64,000 nt of DNA from Gordonia mangrovi (GTDB lineage Bacteria > Actinomycetota > Actinomycetes > Mycobacteriales > Mycobacteriaceae): contig NZ_CP102850.1 of NCBI RefSeq assembly GCF_024734075.1, positions 3,038,001 to 3,102,000 of the forward strand, in the 5' to 3' direction. Each line of letters begins with the position of its first letter. Position 1 is the stretch's first letter. The translations under genes and the position numbers were made by a program. The notes under the pieces are model-generated. The model was not told the origin of the DNA and did not search any database. It was given only the letters and a program-made list of their open reading frames with translations. This document shows, in pieces, positions 45,120 to 53,850 of this stretch.

Positions 45120-46538
45120 TCAGGTGGTCATGTACGGCGACACCGTGCTGCGGTGCTCATCGATCTGCAAGCTCGCGCCGAGTGCAGGAAACGCGCGTTG
45201 TGGGCAGTTCTGGCGTTCGCACACACGGCAGCCGGCGCCGATGGGAGTGATCCGTGCCTGTGGGCCGATCTCCAGGCCGTCGGAGTAGATCACCCGACCG
45301 GCATGGCGAAGTTCGCAGCCGAGTCCGATGGCGAAGGTCTTGCCCGGCTGGTTGTAGCGCGCCGCACGCCGTTCGACGGTGCGTGCGACCCAGAAGTAGT
45401 CCCGGCCGTCGGGCATCTCGGCGATCTGCGTGAGAATCTTGCCCGGCGAGGCGAACGTCTCGTAGACATTCCACAGCGGGCACGTGCCGCCGCTGGAGGA
45501 GAAATGGAAACCGGTGGCGGACTGTCGTTTCGACATGTTTCCGGCGCGGTCCACGCGCACGAATGTCCACGGGATGCCGCGCAGGTTCGGTCGCTGCAGC
45601 GTGGAGAGTCGATGGCAGATGGTCTCGTAGGAGACCGCGTAGAACGCCGACAGGCGTTCGATGTCGTACCGGAAATCCTCAGCCGCGCCATGGAATTGGC
45701 GGTAGGGGAGTACCACCGCCGCGGCGAAGTAGTTGGCGAGCCCGAGGAGAGCAAGCGACCGCGCCTCCTCGCTGGTGAAGTTGCCCTCGTCCACCAACCT
45801 GTCCATCAGATCGCTGTATTCGAGGTAGCCGAGTTCGGCGGCGAGCTTCATGGTGCGCTGACCGGCCGACAAGGCCGCGGAGAACTCGAGCCGGCGCGAA
45901 TCGGGATCGAACCGGTGCAGGGTGTAGTCCCCGAGGTCCACGCGGCGGACGATCTGCACCCCGTGCACGGTCTCCAGGCGGTTGGCCACCTCGCGGCGGA
46001 TGTCGGCCGAATGCATACGCATCCGAACCGTCATCTCCTCGGCCGCGACGTCGAGCTCGTGGATGTAGTTGCGTCGCTGATAGAAGTAGTCGCGCACCTC
46101 TTCGTGCGGTGCGGTGATGGATCCGCGCATGCTGCGATCGCCGCGTTCGTCGGTGGCGGCGGCGAGCTGGTCGGTCGCGATCCGATAGCGCTGATGCAGG
46201 TTCACCATCGCCTGGGCGATCTCCGGGTGAGCGGCCACCAGCGAACTGATCTGGTGGACCTCGACGGCGGCGGGCGGGGCCTCCACGTCGTCGTCGAGCA
46301 GCACCTCCCGTAATTCGGCAACCAGGCGGACGTTGTCCTGGGTGTCGAAGAATTCCTCGTCGATCCCGAATACCTCGGTGATCCTGGACAGCACCGGCAC
46401 GGTCAACGGGCGCGCATCGTGCTCGATCTGATTGAGATACGACGGGGAGATCGACAGGCTCTGCGCCAGCGCCACCTGGGACAGACCGCGCTCGGACCTC
46501 AGCTGGCGGAGCCGTGATCCGACGTAGGTCCTGGTCAT
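45120..46538 (-). CDS. ramB: RamB-type regulator of acetate metabolism
   Basis: 472 aa from the ATG at 46538, with AGGAGG five bases upstream. XRE-type HTH at residues 5-62 (LRQLRSERGLSQVALAQSLS, then SPSYLNQIEHDARPLT). The middle has an IrrE/M78-like region, and the C-terminal short-chain fatty-acyl regulator domain ends with a Cys-rich segment GCRVCERQNCPQRAFP. In C. glutamicum and M. tuberculosis (Rv0465c) RamB represses isocitrate lyase in the absence of acetate or fatty acid signals. The aceA promoter in this window carries RamB-type boxes. Confidence 0.95.
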   Translation of the reverse strand: MTRTYVGSRLRQLRSERGLSQVALAQSLSISPSYLNQIEHDARPLTVPVLSRITEVFGIDEEFFDTQDNVRLVAELREVLLDDDVEAPPAAVEVHQISSLVAAHPEIAQAMVNLHQRYRIATDQLAAATDERGDRSMRGSITAPHEEVRDYFYQRRNYIHELDVAAEEMTVRMRMHSADIRREVANRLETVHGVQIVRRVDLGDYTLHRFDPDSRRLEFSAALSAGQRTMKLAAELGYLEYSDLMDRLVDEGNFTSEEARSLALLGLANYFAAAVVLPYRQFHGAAEDFRYDIERLSAFYAVSYETICHRLSTLQRPNLRGIPWTFVRVDRAGNMSKRQSATGFHFSSSGGTCPLWNVYETFASPGKILTQIAEMPDGRDYFWVARTVERRAARYNQPGKTFAIGLGCELRHAGRVIYSDGLEIGPQARITPIGAGCRVCERQNCPQRAFPALGASLQIDEHRSTVSPYMTT

Positions 46539-46633
46539 GCCCACCTCCTGCCGGAACTCATGGTCACGTGCGCGGACCGGCCCGAGCACGTCGGTCGGTC
46601 CATCCGCCTGCATGTTCAGGGTACGGTGACCGC

Positions 46634-47422
46634 GTGCGAGTCCGAGCGCTACGTGGCCGGGGGGCCTCGGTGATGGCAGCCGCCGCCCTGATGTCGACCG
46701 CCTCGCTGGTCGGTTGTGGCGACGGTGGTGCGCCGGCAGGCCCGGCATCCGTGGCTGCGGTCCCGGCCGACCTCCTACTCGCGACCGGCCGGCTGCCCGC
46801 CGGCTTCGCGCCGGTGCAGTTGTCGGTGTCCGACCTGGTGGAGGGCAATCGAGAACCGATCGAAGCGGCGGCCGAGGCCGATGTGTCGCCGCCGGACTGC
46901 CGGCCTACGGCCGATGCCGAACTCAACCCGGAGATCGACGCAGCGAACTCCGCAGTCCTGGCCGCACGCAGTTCGGCGGCCTCGCTCGTCGAACTGGTCA
47001 CCACCGCGCAGCGGGACATCAGCGCCGACATCGCCACCTCGACCGGGCGTTGCGCGACCACCACGACGGTCATCGGGACGGGGAATCTACGCGGCGCGCG
47101 GATCGTGACCCGCTACACCGAACTACCCACACCACCGCAGGCGCGCGAGTCGGACCGACTCCGGCAATCGGTCCTGTTGCGATCGGATGTGACCACAACG
47201 CTGCCCGACGGGACCGCCACCACGCAGGTGGGCTTCGCCGGCTATGCGTTGCTCGTGCCGGACAGTGACACGACCGATTCCGGCGCTGCGGTGACCGTGC
47301 AGTTGACGGTGTCGGGGGAGTCCACGGCCGCATCCGATCCGCCCACCGACGCGCGGCCGCCGATGACCGACGCCGCCTTCGGGGCCCTCTTCGACGACGC
47401 CCTGAGTGCCGCGTCGCGCTGA
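46634..47422 (+). CDS. Lipoprotein of unknown function
   Basis: 262 aa from the GTG at 46634. The signal peptide MAAAALMSTASLVGC ends in a lipobox, so the mature protein is anchored outside. The mature domain includes LPAGFAPVQLSVSDLVEGNR, a conserved-looking SPPDCRPTADAELNPEID with one Cys, and GRCATTTTVIGTGNL with another, and a terminal Ser/Asp-rich part. No family is recognised. Divergent from ramB over 95 bp and followed by the aceA promoter region. Confidence 0.78.
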   Translation: MRVRALRGRGASVMAAAALMSTASLVGCGDGGAPAGPASVAAVPADLLLATGRLPAGFAPVQLSVSDLVEGNREPIEAAAEADVSPPDCRPTADAELNPEIDAANSAVLAARSSAASLVELVTTAQRDISADIATSTGRCATTTTVIGTGNLRGARIVTRYTELPTPPQARESDRLRQSVLLRSDVTTTLPDGTATTQVGFAGYALLVPDSDTTDSGAAVTVQLTVSGESTAASDPPTDARPPMTDAAFGALFDDALSAASR

Positions 47423-47439
47423 GATCATGTCGGATTCGG

Positions 47440-47455
47440 TGTGAAAAGCGTCACA
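47440..47455. promoter_or_regulatory. CRP/GlxR site upstream of aceA
   Basis: TGTGAAAAGCGTCACA is a perfect match to TGTGA-N6-TCACA. GlxR in C. glutamicum and CRP (Rv3676) in mycobacteria use this motif. It is about 360 bp before aceA and just after the lipoprotein stop. Confidence 0.8.
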
Positions 47456-47562
47456 GTGCGATAGGTGCGTGCCGTAGTGCGGGGAAGTCGGGGGTGCGGC
47501 AGGTCCTACCGGCAGGTAGATTAAAAACCCAGTACGGGCGTACTTTTTGGCGGCGGCGTCTT

Positions 47563-47628
47563 GGATTTTGCAGATCGACGTTCGCAAACTTTGCAAAACT
47601 TCGCCGATGTGTGGCGCAATTTTGCAGC
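47563..47628. promoter_or_regulatory. ramB: Three RamB boxes upstream of aceA
   Basis: Central box AAACTTTGCAAA at 47586-47597 matches the published RamB motif. Flanking imperfect boxes GGATTTTGCAGA (47563-47574) and CAATTTTGCAGC (47617-47628) each agree in 8 of 12 positions. The central box overlaps the dyad GCAAACTTTGC. Confidence 0.8.
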
Positions 47629-47816
47629 CGAAAGGGATTGGACCTGCAGGTTTCCCCTGTGGCACTCTTGTGTCAGACACCGACGGCGACGACGGATTTG
47701 TTCGCACAATTCGCGGCAAGCCTCCTGCCGACGGCATGTCTGACCGCAGATCGGCCCGGGCGCCACCGGGACGATGCATGACTGCCCGCGTCAATGAACT
47801 GAAAGCGAAGTAGGCA

Positions 47817-49112
47817 ATGAGCAACGTCGGAAAGCCCCGCACCGCCGCGGAGATCCAGCAGGACTGGGACAGCAACCCGCGCTGGAACAACGTCAAGCGT
47901 GATTACACCGCCGAGCAGGTCGCCCAGCTCCAGGGTTCGGTCGTGGAAGAGCACACCCTCGCCCGTCGCGGCGCCGAGATCCTCTGGGACGGCGTCACCA
48001 AGGGTGACGGCAGCTACATCAACGCACTCGGTGCGCTGACCGGTAACCAGGCCGTGCAGCAGGTCCGTGCGGGCCTCAAGGCCGTGTACCTGTCCGGGTG
48101 GCAGGTCGCCGGTGACGCCAACCTCTCCGGCCACACCTACCCCGACCAGTCGCTCTACCCGGCCAACTCGGTGCCGAGCGTCGTGCGCCGCATCAACAAC
48201 GCGCTGCTGCGCGCCGACGAGATCGCCCGCGTCGAGGGCGACGACTCGGTGGACAACTGGGTCGTGCCGATCGTCGCCGACGGTGAGGCCGGCTTCGGTG
48301 GCGCCCTCAACGTCTACGAGCTGCAGAAGGCCATGATCGCCGCGGGTGCCGCCGGCACCCACTGGGAGGACCAGCTCGCCTCGGAGAAGAAGTGCGGTCA
48401 CCTCGGTGGCAAGGTGCTCATCCCGACCCAGCAGCACGTCCGCACCCTGAACTCGGCGCGTCTGGCCGCCGACGTCGCGGGCACCCCGACCGTCGTCATT
48501 GCCCGCACCGACGCCGAGGCCGCCACCCTCATCACCTCCGATGTGGATGAGCGCGACCGTGAGTTCATCACCGGTGAGCGCACCGCCGAGGGCTACTACC
48601 ACGTCAAGAACGGCATCGAGCCGTGCATCGCGCGTGCCAAGTCGTATGCCCCGTACGCCGACATGATCTGGATGGAGACCGGCACCCCGGACCTCGAGCT
48701 GGCTCGCAAGTTCGCCGAGGCCGTCAAGTCCGAGTACCCCGACCAGCTGCTGTCCTACAACTGCAGCCCGTCGTTCAACTGGAGCAAGCACCTCGACGAC
48801 TCCACCATCGCCAAGTTCCAGAACGAGCTGGGCGCCATGGGCTTCACCTTCCAGTTCATCACGCTGGCCGGCTTCCACTCGCTCAACTACGGCATGTTCG
48901 ATCTGGCCTACGGCTACGCCCGTGAGCAGATGACCGCCTTCGTCGACCTGCAGAACCGTGAGTTCAAGGCCGCCGACGAGCGTGGCTTCACCGCCGTCAA
49001 GCACCAGCGCGAGGTCGGCGCCGGCTACTTCGACAACATCGCCACCACCGTCGACCCCAACACGTCCACCGCGGCGCTGAAGGGCTCGACCGAGGAAGGC
49101 CAGTTCCACTAG
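47817..49112 (+). CDS. aceA: Isocitrate lyase
   Basis: 431 aa, the short form. Catalytic Cys193 in KKCGHLGGK, substrate loops [21 protein letters not shown] and the metal-binding Asp in [12 protein letters not shown] are intact. It splits isocitrate into succinate and glyoxylate, the first step of the glyoxylate shunt, needed on acetate and fatty acids; mycobacterial homologs also cleave 2-methylisocitrate. Malate synthase is not in the window. RamB and CRP/GlxR sites upstream and ramB itself lie nearby. Confidence 0.98.
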   Translation: MSNVGKPRTAAEIQQDWDSNPRWNNVKRDYTAEQVAQLQGSVVEEHTLARRGAEILWDGVTKGDGSYINALGALTGNQAVQQVRAGLKAVYLSGWQVAGDANLSGHTYPDQSLYPANSVPSVVRRINNALLRADEIARVEGDDSVDNWVVPIVADGEAGFGGALNVYELQKAMIAAGAAGTHWEDQLASEKKCGHLGGKVLIPTQQHVRTLNSARLAADVAGTPTVVIARTDAEAATLITSDVDERDREFITGERTAEGYYHVKNGIEPCIARAKSYAPYADMIWMETGTPDLELARKFAEAVKSEYPDQLLSYNCSPSFNWSKHLDDSTIAKFQNELGAMGFTFQFITLAGFHSLNYGMFDLAYGYAREQMTAFVDLQNREFKAADERGFTAVKHQREVGAGYFDNIATTVDPNTSTAALKGSTEEGQFH

Positions 49113-49151
49113 GAACTGCGCTCCTGGCGAGAAGCATCATCATCTCCAGAT

Positions 49152-49195
49152 GAACCCGGGGTGGGCAGGGTGAACACCTTGCCCGTCCCGGGTTC
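49152..49195. terminator. aceA terminator
   Basis: Stem of about 19 bp with few mismatches (GAACCCGGG at the base, GGGCA/TGCCC inside), 40 bp past the aceA stop and followed by GTCTTCTTC. Confidence 0.65.
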
Positions 49196-49276
49196 GTCTT
49201 CTTCACCGGACATTCTGCGGCGGCACGGCTTTTCGCTGTGCTGCCGAATCAGCGTATCCATACCCGAGGAGTCGAC

Positions 49277-50161
49277 ATGGCAAGCGAGAAGATCTCCCGG
49301 GTCGGTGTCATCGGCGCCGGCCAGATGGGCGGCGGCATCGCGGAGGTCTGTGCGCGCGCCGACGTCGATGTGCTGGTGTACGAGTCGACGCGCGAACTCG
49401 TGGCCGCCGGCCGGACACGCATCCTGCGGTCGCTCGATCGCGGTGTCTCCAGCGGCAAGCTGACCGAGCGCGAGCGTGAGGACGCCGCCGGACGACTGCG
49501 CTTCACCTCCGATCTCGGCGACTTCGCGGACCGGCAACTCGTGTGCGAGGCCGTCATCGAGGACGAACTGGTCAAGACCGAGATCTTTGCCGATCTCGAC
49601 AAGGTGGTCTCCGATCCGCTGGCGGTCCTGGCCTCCAACACCTCGTCGATCCCAATCATGAAGCTGGGTATGGCGACCCAGAACGCCGGCCGCGTCATCG
49701 GTATGCACTTCTTCAATCCAGTGCCGGTGCTCCCGCTGGTCGAGCTCGTCACCACCCTGATGACCTCCGACGACGTCAGTGCCCGAGCGGAGGCCTTTGC
49801 CCACGACGTTCTCGGCAAGCAGGTCGTACGGTCGGCCGACCGCTCCGGATTCGTGGTCAACTCGCTGCTCGTTCCCTACCTGTTGTCGGCAATTCGCATG
49901 GCGGAGAGTGGTTTTGCGACCGCTGAGGACATCGACAAGGCGATGGTGCTCGGCTGTGCCCACCCGATGGGGCCGTTGAAGTTGAGCGATCTCGTCGGCC
50001 TCGACACCGTGAAGGCCATCGCGGACAAGATGTACGAGGAGTTCAAGGAGCCGCTCTACGCGCCGCCGCCGCTTCTGCTGCGGATGGTGGAGGCGGGACG
50101 ACTCGGCAAGAAGGCGGGGCACGGGTTCTATCGCTACGGCGACAGTGGCCTCACCAGGTAG
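49277..50161 (+). CDS. fadB2: 3-hydroxybutyryl-CoA dehydrogenase
   Basis: 294 aa from the ATG at 49277 with GAGGAG five bases upstream. Rossmann motif VGVIGAGQMGGGIAEVC, the CEAVIEDELVKTEIF segment, NTSSIPI substrate loop and catalytic His in GMHFFNPVPVLPLVE, and the C-terminal helical domain KLSDLVGLDTVKAIADKM. It oxidises (S)-3-hydroxybutyryl-CoA to acetoacetyl-CoA with NAD(P). In M. tuberculosis fadB2 (Rv0468) follows icl1 in the same way. Probably a separate transcript because a terminator precedes it. Confidence 0.95.
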   Translation: MASEKISRVGVIGAGQMGGGIAEVCARADVDVLVYESTRELVAAGRTRILRSLDRGVSSGKLTEREREDAAGRLRFTSDLGDFADRQLVCEAVIEDELVKTEIFADLDKVVSDPLAVLASNTSSIPIMKLGMATQNAGRVIGMHFFNPVPVLPLVELVTTLMTSDDVSARAEAFAHDVLGKQVVRSADRSGFVVNSLLVPYLLSAIRMAESGFATAEDIDKAMVLGCAHPMGPLKLSDLVGLDTVKAIADKMYEEFKEPLYAPPPLLLRMVEAGRLGKKAGHGFYRYGDSGLTR

Positions 50162-50224
50162 GTCGGGCCGTCGGACGTCATCCATGTAGACGGCAGATCA
50201 ACGTCACGTGACATCCGCCACCTG

Positions 50225-50266
50225 CGCTAGCACGGTGCTTGCATTTGCTAGCAAGACGTGGATACT
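50225..50266 (+). promoter_or_regulatory. hbhA: hbhA copy 1 promoter with GCTAGCA operator
   Basis: -35 TTGCAT (50239-50244), 16-bp spacer, -10 GATACT (50261-50266). GCTAGCA occurs at 50226-50232 and 50247-50253, 21 bp apart. The block TGCTTGCA...TG(C/T)TAGCA...GATACTGG recurs at 56863-56896 before the XRE-hbhA operon. The leader to the GTG is about 125 bases. Confidence 0.7.
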
Positions 50267-50396
50267 GGGTAGTGGAACCAGACGGATACGTCGAGAACCA
50301 CGGCGTCGTCGGGTGATCTCTGGGGGTGGTCATCCGCGAGAATCGCGACCTGGTGACCACGACTGACCTACCCGCATCACACAGGAGGTGTGAACC

Positions 50397-51122
50397 GTGA
50401 GTGAATCCACACGCACGCTGGCCAATCCCATCTATGCCGCCGTCGGCGCCGGAGACTACGTCGTCACGCAGTTCAATGACATTGTCGCGCAACTGCGCGA
50501 GCGCACCGAGTCCGCGACCGAGAGTGCGCAGACCCGCTTCGAGCAGACCCGCAGCGACGCCCAGACCCGCTTCGAGGAGGCTCGGACCCGCATCAACGCG
50601 CTTCCCGAGGAGCTTCCGGCTGAGATCGAGGAACTCCGTGGCAAGTTGACCTCGGATGAATTGCGCAAGTTCGCCGAGGGCTACCTCGACACCGCCACCG
50701 AGTTCTACAACTCGCTGGCCGAGCGTGGCGAGACGACCGTCGAGCGTCTTCGCCAGCAGCCCGTCGTCCAGGAGAACCTGGGACGTGCCGAGAAGTACTA
50801 CAACGACGCCGTCGACATGACCGAAGATGCCCTCGGTGTGGTCTCCTCGCAGACCCGACTCGTCGGTGAGCGGGCCGCCAAGCTGACCAGCATCGTCAGC
50901 AGCCGCGTCGAAGACGTCGCCGCCGACATCGAAGAGGCCGGCGAGGCCGTCAAGTCCGAAACCGCCGACGTGGCTTCGGAGATCAGCGGCGCGGCCGGCA
51001 CGGTGGAGGGCAAGGCCCGCACCTCGTCGTCGTCGCCGGCGAAGAAGGTGTCGGCAGCCAAGAAGGCTCCGGCCAAGAAGGCGCCCGCCAAGAAGGCTCC
51101 GGCCAAGAAGGCCACCAGCTGA
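50397..51122 (+). CDS. hbhA: HbhA/TadA/MLDS-like Lys-rich protein, copy 1
   Basis: 241 aa, GTG start with AGGAGG eight bases upstream. Residues 25-205 are mostly amphipathic helix/coiled coil (QTRFEQTRSDAQTRFEEART, SDELRKFAEGYLDTATEFYN). The C-terminal tail is Lys/Ala/Pro-rich, with [18 protein letters not shown]. In mycobacteria HbhA binds heparan sulfate through this tail; in Rhodococcus the homologs TadA and MLDS coat lipid droplets. With the fadB2 and aceA genes next to it, a lipid-storage role is plausible. It has a separate paralog at 57464. Confidence 0.92.
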   Translation: MSESTRTLANPIYAAVGAGDYVVTQFNDIVAQLRERTESATESAQTRFEQTRSDAQTRFEEARTRINALPEELPAEIEELRGKLTSDELRKFAEGYLDTATEFYNSLAERGETTVERLRQQPVVQENLGRAEKYYNDAVDMTEDALGVVSSQTRLVGERAAKLTSIVSSRVEDVAADIEEAGEAVKSETADVASEISGAAGTVEGKARTSSSSPAKKVSAAKKAPAKKAPAKKAPAKKATS

Positions 51123-51144
51123 TCTGAGCAGATCGCATACGAAT

Positions 51145-51182
51145 CTCGGTCCCGCTCACCCGATGTGGTGAGCGGGACCGAG
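51145..51182. terminator. hbhA terminator (shared stem type)
   Basis: Perfect 16-bp arms CTCGGTCCCGCTCACC and complement, loop CGATGT, 22 bp after the hbhA stop. The GGTCCCGCT/AGCGGGACC core is the same as in the palindrome at 7227-7260. Confidence 0.75.
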
Positions 51183-51316
51183 TTGTCTGCACGGTCTGCG
51201 GGATATGGCTGCGGTACCGGTGGTCGGTCGAGACGATAATTGTCGGCGCCAACCGCTGTGGCCGCAGCTGGATACGACGTCGGCGGTAAGTGATGCGGTC
51301 GGCATCCGACGGGCCG

Positions 51317-51847
51317 CTACGTGCCGGGCGAGCGAATTGTCAGGACCGCGTGGACCGGCTCGTCTCCGCTTCGGTAGCTGTGCTCGACGTCGCTGCGCCA
51401 CGTGATCGAGTCGCCGGACGCTGCCGTGCTTTCGGCCCCTACCGGGCCGGCGGTGAGTTCGCCCTGCACCACGAGGATGTATTCGGTGACCCCGGGCCCG
51501 TGCGCCGGGGACACCCGGGTGGCGCCTGGCAGCACGGTGAGCCAGACCACCTCGGTGGTCGCCCCGTCGGGATGGTGCTCCACGTGCAGTACGCGCGCGC
51601 GGAGGTGATCGCCGCTGCCTTCGGTCCCGGCCTCCTCGCCCAGCAGCGCCGTCAGTGGTACCCCGAGCGGGCCTGCGATGGCATACAGGGTGTCCAGGGT
51701 GGGATTGCGCCGGCCCGACTCGATCTCCGACAGCGAGCCCTTGCCGATACCCGCACGCCGGGCAAGCTCGGACAGCGACATGCCGCGCTCCGATCGGGTG
51801 GCGGCGATGCGGCTGCCGACGGCGCGGCGGCGTTCGTCGATGGTCAC
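51317..51847 (-). CDS. XRE-cupin regulator
   Basis: 176 aa, GTG start. XRE HTH at residues 10-65 (IAATRSERGMSLSELARRAG, then IGKGSLSEIESGRRNPT). The C-terminal cupin_2 domain (about 100-172) has PAHGPGVTEYILVVQGELTAG and ends HAVLTIRSPGT; it likely binds a small effector. Divergent from benE with CGGAACG repeats in the gap, so it is probably benE's regulator. Confidence 0.9.
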   Translation of the reverse strand: MTIDERRRAVGSRIAATRSERGMSLSELARRAGIGKGSLSEIESGRRNPTLDTLYAIAGPLGVPLTALLGEEAGTEGSGDHLRARVLHVEHHPDGATTEVVWLTVLPGATRVSPAHGPGVTEYILVVQGELTAGPVGAESTAASGDSITWRSDVEHSYRSGDEPVHAVLTIRSPGT

Positions 51848-51865
51848 GGTCGCCTTTCGGGCTGT

Positions 51866-51899
51866 CGTTCCGTGTGCGGAACGTTCTGTTTACGGAACG
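51866..51899. promoter_or_regulatory. CGTTCCG/CGGAACG operator between XRE-cupin and benE
   Basis: CGTTCCG-TGTG-CGGAACG (51866-51883) is a perfect dyad, and a third CGGAACG half-site follows at 51893-51899, 16 bp after the second. It fills the 71-bp divergent gap. Confidence 0.6.
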
Positions 51900-51918
51900 T
51901 CTGCCGTATGGTGCTCGG

Positions 51919-53121
51919 GTGACCATCACAGCACAAAGCGGATTGCGCGAGCCGATCGTCGCCGGCATCGTCACGGCGCTGGTCGGCTTCACCTCGTCAT
52001 TCGCCGTGGTGATCGCGGGCCTGCGGGCGGTGGGTGCGACTCCGGAACAGGCGGCCTCGGGTCTGTTCGCGCTCACCGTGGTGTTCGGGATCGGCATCAT
52101 CGTGCTCAGTGTCCGGTCGCGCGCACCGATCACCCTGGCGTGGTCGACCCCCGGTGCGGCGCTGCTGGTCAGCATGGGTGCGGGCCACGACGCCGGATGG
52201 GCCGCCGCCGTCGGCGCGTTCCTGGTCGTCGGCGGGCTGATCCTGCTGGTCGGGCTGATCCCGGTGCTCGGCGACCTGATCTCTCGTATTCCGACGCCGA
52301 TCGCGCAGGCGATGCTCGGTGGCGTGCTGTTGTCGCTGTGTCTGGCGCCGATGGAGTCGCTGGCCGCCGAGCCACTGCTGACGCTTCCGGTCCTGATCGC
52401 CTGGTTGGTCGCGACGCGGGTGGTGGCCCGGTGGGCGTTGCCGCTGACGCTGCTCACCGCGCTCGTCGTCATCGCGGTGTACGTGTGGGGTCACGGGACC
52501 GAACAGCCGGTGGAGTCGACGTGGCTCCCGTCGCTGTCGTGGACCACCCCACAACTCGATGTCGCGGCGATCGCGGGCATCGCGATCCCGCTGTTCGTGG
52601 TGACGATGGCCTCGCAGAACATCCCGGGGGTCGCAGTGTTGTCGTCGTTCGGCTACGCCACACCGTGGCGGGCGGCGATGACGGTGACCGGAGCCGGTAC
52701 CGCTGTCATTGCGCCGTTCGGTGGGCACGCGATGAACCTCGCCGCGTTGTCGGCGGCGCTCGCGGCCGGGGAGGAGGCCGGACCGGACCGATCTCGTCGG
52801 TGGATCGCCGGGGTCTCCGCCGGGGTGGGTTACCTCGTGCTGGCCGTGCTGTCCGGGGCGTTGGTCACCGTCGCCACCATCGCACCCGGAGGTCTGGTGG
52901 AAGCCGTTGCCGGACTAGCGCTTCTGGGTACCTTCGCGGCCGCGCTGGTGGGCGCGTTCACGGCCGTCGAGACGCGGATACCCGCGGCGCTGACCTTCGT
53001 GGCGGCGGCGTCCGGACTCACCTTCCTCGGCATCGGCGGCGCGTTCTGGGGTTTGGTGATCGGGTTGGTCACCCACGCCGCGCTGCGCGCCACAACCTCT
53101 GCCCCGTCGACCGGGCGCTGA
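51919..53121 (+). CDS. benE: BenE-family benzoate/H+ symporter-like permease
   Basis: 400 aa, GTG start, 11-12 transmembrane helices. Family segments are LVGFTSSFAVVIAGLRAVGA at the N-terminus, ISRIPTPIAQAMLGGVLLSL, the conserved MASQNIPGVAVLSSFGY (Q-N-x-P-G) and APFGGHAMNLAALSAALAAG. BenE imports benzoate; related proteins carry other compounds, and no benzoate catabolic genes are in this window, so the substrate is uncertain. Probably repressed by the divergent XRE-cupin protein. Confidence 0.87.
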   Translation: MTITAQSGLREPIVAGIVTALVGFTSSFAVVIAGLRAVGATPEQAASGLFALTVVFGIGIIVLSVRSRAPITLAWSTPGAALLVSMGAGHDAGWAAAVGAFLVVGGLILLVGLIPVLGDLISRIPTPIAQAMLGGVLLSLCLAPMESLAAEPLLTLPVLIAWLVATRVVARWALPLTLLTALVVIAVYVWGHGTEQPVESTWLPSLSWTTPQLDVAAIAGIAIPLFVVTMASQNIPGVAVLSSFGYATPWRAAMTVTGAGTAVIAPFGGHAMNLAALSAALAAGEEAGPDRSRRWIAGVSAGVGYLVLAVLSGALVTVATIAPGGLVEAVAGLALLGTFAAALVGAFTAVETRIPAALTFVAAASGLTFLGIGGAFWGLVIGLVTHAALRATTSAPSTGR

Positions 53122-53180
53122 TTCTCGTGGCGGAAAACAGCGCCCACTCAACCGGACTCGGTGTGTGATCGGGCGATGTC

Positions 53181-53675
53181 TCACGCGGCCGGGCAGGCCT
53201 CCACGGGGACCATGATCTCGATCGGGTCGCGATCGGCGAAGGTGAAGGTGACGCTGAACGACTGACCGGGCTCGGCGTTTTCGCGGAGACCACGCAGGGT
53301 GGTGGTGAATGCCGGATCGCCGGGGGCGAGGTCCGCGCCGTCGACTCCCGAGTTGATCTCGGACTGCGGTGCGATGGTCTTCGGTCCGGGCGGGGTCATC
53401 TCGGCGGACTCGGCGACATCGGTGGTGATCCCGGTGAACGTCGCGGAGTCGGTGTCGGAGATGTTGGACACGATGTAGCGGAAGCCGGCGTCGTCGCCGA
53501 CCTGCAGGGCGCACAGTCCCTCGACGTTTTGCGGTGTGATGAAGGCGTTCTCGATGCTCACCGGGTCGGTTTCCGATCCGGAACCGCGATTGGGCGAACC
53601 CCCTTCGGGGTCGGTGGTGCATGCGACAGCGAGGAGGGCCACGCCGCCGATCAGAGTGATGGCTCGTGTTCTCAT
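53181..53675 (-). CDS. LpqE-like lipoprotein (PCuAC-type fold)
   Basis: 164 aa from the ATG at 53675. Signal peptide with lipobox LLAVAC. The mature part resembles the PCu(A)C/LpqE fold: SIENAFITPQNVEG, YIVSNISDTDSATFTGITTD and a C-terminal LRENAEPGQSFSVTFTFADR then MVPVE. The copper ligands of true PCu(A)C (Met/His pattern H-M...M...H-x-M) are not present, so copper binding is not supported. Converges with benE. Confidence 0.72.
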   Translation of the reverse strand: MRTRAITLIGGVALLAVACTTDPEGGSPNRGSGSETDPVSIENAFITPQNVEGLCALQVGDDAGFRYIVSNISDTDSATFTGITTDVAESAEMTPPGPKTIAPQSEINSGVDGADLAPGDPAFTTTLRGLRENAEPGQSFSVTFTFADRDPIEIMVPVEACPAA

Positions 53676-53850
53676 GTCGCCGACGGTAGGTGGTGCGGCG
53701 CAGGATAGGAGCACGGGGCGATAACGATTCGATGACGGTGAGAGACTCGGTCGCCGCTCCATGTGGCGGGTGGCATAGGCGGCCGATCGACCGAAAAGAG
53801 CGTCCGGTCAACGGAAAACCGTGCCCAGGCAACGAGGCTGGGAAGGGCCG

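Larger units (their letters stand above)
47423..47816. promoter_or_regulatory. aceA control region
   Basis: 394 bp without a credible gene. It holds a perfect CRP/GlxR site (47440-47455), three RamB-like boxes (47563-47628), and a small AGTACG-GG-CGTACT hairpin followed by TTTT at 47531-47548. I could not place -35/-10 elements with confidence. Confidence 0.75.

Noticed and set aside
47531-47548. AGTACG-GG-CGTACT hairpin followed by TTTT as an intrinsic terminator
   Set aside because: Six-pair stem with a 2-base loop is sterically poor; left as a note in the aceA control region.
47650-47665. CCCC tract near aceA as a RamA site
   Set aside because: RamA motifs are too short and G/C-rich to call in this genome and no ramA gene is in the window.
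47547-47813. Open frame of 88 codons just before aceA and in frame with it
   Set aside because: It covers the RamB boxes, lacks a ribosome site and has no recognisable product; a stop separates it from the aceA start.
47673-49109. Open frame of 478 codons antisense to aceA
   Set aside because: Shadow of strongly biased codons in a highly expressed gene.
50203-50212. GTCACGTGAC palindrome before hbhA copy 1
   Set aside because: Ten-base palindromes of this kind arise by chance and the second hbhA promoter has no such site.
53181-53675. LpqE-like lipoprotein as a copper chaperone
   Set aside because: The Met/His ligands of PCu(A)C proteins are not present in the sequence.
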